Positions 19,433-20,012 of a stretch of 20,012 nucleotides of DNA are shown here, piece by piece. Below the pieces are notes generated by a model. That model was not told the origin of the DNA. It did no database searches and saw nothing but the letters and a program-made list of their open reading frames with translations. Origin of the DNA: Irineochytrium annulatum (taxonomy: Eukaryota; Chytridiomycota; Chytridiomycetes; Chytridiales; Chytridiaceae); contig JADGJL010000488.1 of assembly GCA_027600665.1 (NCBI GenBank), positions 1 through 20,012 on the forward strand. Reading direction: 5' to 3'. The position numbers and the translations under genes were made by a program. Position 1 is the first letter of the stretch. Each line of letters starts with the position of its first letter.

Positions 19433-19802
19433 TTAAACCGTCGAGAAGACCCGACGAATGAACAACCCGACCTTCCGGCCTGACGCTTCGAGACGACGGG
19501 CCGCGGACTTCACGCTAGATCCGGCGCTCCTGACCGATTCGCGAACCGTATCCCGCGACCATCTGTTGACGCGAGGCACGTCGTCGCTCCTGAAGGAGCC
19601 CGTGGTGACCGTCGAGTCGCGAGGAGGGCGGCGGTTAGGGTCGACGACGCGGCTCATGATGGAGTCGCGGGCTATATCGAAAGACGGACGGAGCTTCTCA
19701 CGAATGTCACGCAGGGCAGATTGAGCCGAAGGCTGTTCGAAAAATAGAACGCGTTACAACCCGAGGATCTCGCACATTTTCAAAGAAAAGAGTTCTCACC
19801 AT
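19433..19802 (-). CDS. Small basic protein of 100 aa with an ATG-only first coding exon
   Basis: The ATG at 19800-19802 has a strong context (GCC before, G after) and is followed at once by a donor gtgaga. A 67-nt intron (19799-19733, ending cgaacag) joins it to exon 2 (19732-19433). The product starts MPSAQSALRDIREKLRPS and is rich in Arg and Ser (VRSAGSSVKSAARRLEASGR), ending in a hydrophobic-basic segment (KVGLFIRRVFSTV). It is unrecognised; the Ala/Arg/Ser helix could be amphipathic and lipid- or nucleic-acid-binding. A TATA-like box lies upstream on this strand. A second consensus donor, gtaagt, at 19851-19846 could splice to the same acceptor, removing this ATG and leaving the internal ATG at 19657 (74 aa). 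The overlapping + strand frame at 19458-19724 lacks such signals. Confidence 0.55.
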
Positions 19803-19936
19803 GGCTCCAGCGAGGAAGAAGCGGCGCGCGTGAGGTGAGGAGGCAACTTACTGCCGTGCGGTGGTGAAGGCGGGTGAGCTTGAGAAAGTGTGAGCCACAC
19901 GAGACCGCGTTAAACCGAGTCGTGCACGTCCGAGTG

Positions 19937-19945
19937 TTTTATATA
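19937..19945 (-). promoter_or_regulatory. TATA box of the small basic protein gene
   Basis: The minus strand reads TATATAAAA within ccagTATATAAAACAC, about 135 nt before the ATG at 19802. This leaves room for a transcription start near 19905-19915 and a ~100-nt leader. It is the clearest core-promoter element seen in the window. Confidence 0.55.
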
Positions 19946-20012
19946 CTGGAGTATCGTAACGTCGTAGCGATCATTTATTTAGTACGTAAGACATATGCGA
20001 AGAACAATTCGA

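Noticed and set aside
19458..19724. An 88-codon + strand ATG frame
   Set aside because: The opposite strand has a TATA box, a good ATG and splice sites that join in frame. This frame has none of them.

Overview
This window is nuclear DNA of a filamentous or zoosporic fungus. The strongest evidence is a complete class V chitin synthase carrying a myosin motor head, cytochrome b5-like region, chitin synthase catalytic core and DEK C-terminal domain, an architecture known from chitinous fungi. The genes are intron-rich, with 50-98 nt introns using gt(a/g)ng donors and yag acceptors. The conserved genes prefer G or C at third codon positions. An early-diverging (chytrid-like) fungus is my best guess, but the sequence does not prove it.

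Layout: (1) 1-113, the probable C-terminal tail of a + strand gene entering from the left. (2) 114-673, AT-rich intergenic DNA. (3) 674-1200 (-), a decayed Myb/SANT-repeat pseudogene just downstream of (4) 1285-2868 (-), an intact 527-aa protein made almost entirely of eight Myb/SANT-like repeats. (5) 3421-5078 (+), an F-box protein with one frameshift, converging on (6) 5133-5812 (-), a short two-exon F-box paralogue. (7) 5813-6440 (-), a third F-box copy that is a pseudogene with in-frame stops. (8) 6900-13236 (-), the eight-exon class V chitin synthase (about 1962 aa). (9) 14168-14977 (+), a second Myb/SANT-repeat protein (269 aa, four repeats). (10) 15318-16313 (-), thiamine pyrophosphokinase in three exons. 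(11) 16791-18672 (-), a five-exon WD40 protein with a Gly/Ser/Met-rich N-terminus. (12) 19433-19802 (-), a small 100-aa basic protein whose first coding exon appears to be only the ATG.

Two kinds of gene alternate. The housekeeping or conserved genes (chitin synthase, thiamine pyrophosphokinase, WD40) are separated by two fast-evolving paralogue families, Myb/SANT arrays (two intact copies and one relic) and F-box proteins (one frameshifted, one short, one dead). Both families look like birth-and-death families.

The most unusual points are: the Myb/SANT arrays with variable repeat number and basic, nearly acid-free N-termini resembling organelle presequences; a thiamine pyrophosphokinase in which both aspartates of the family GDxDS metal-binding motif are replaced (GGLCS); and the ATG-only exon with two competing 5' splice sites.
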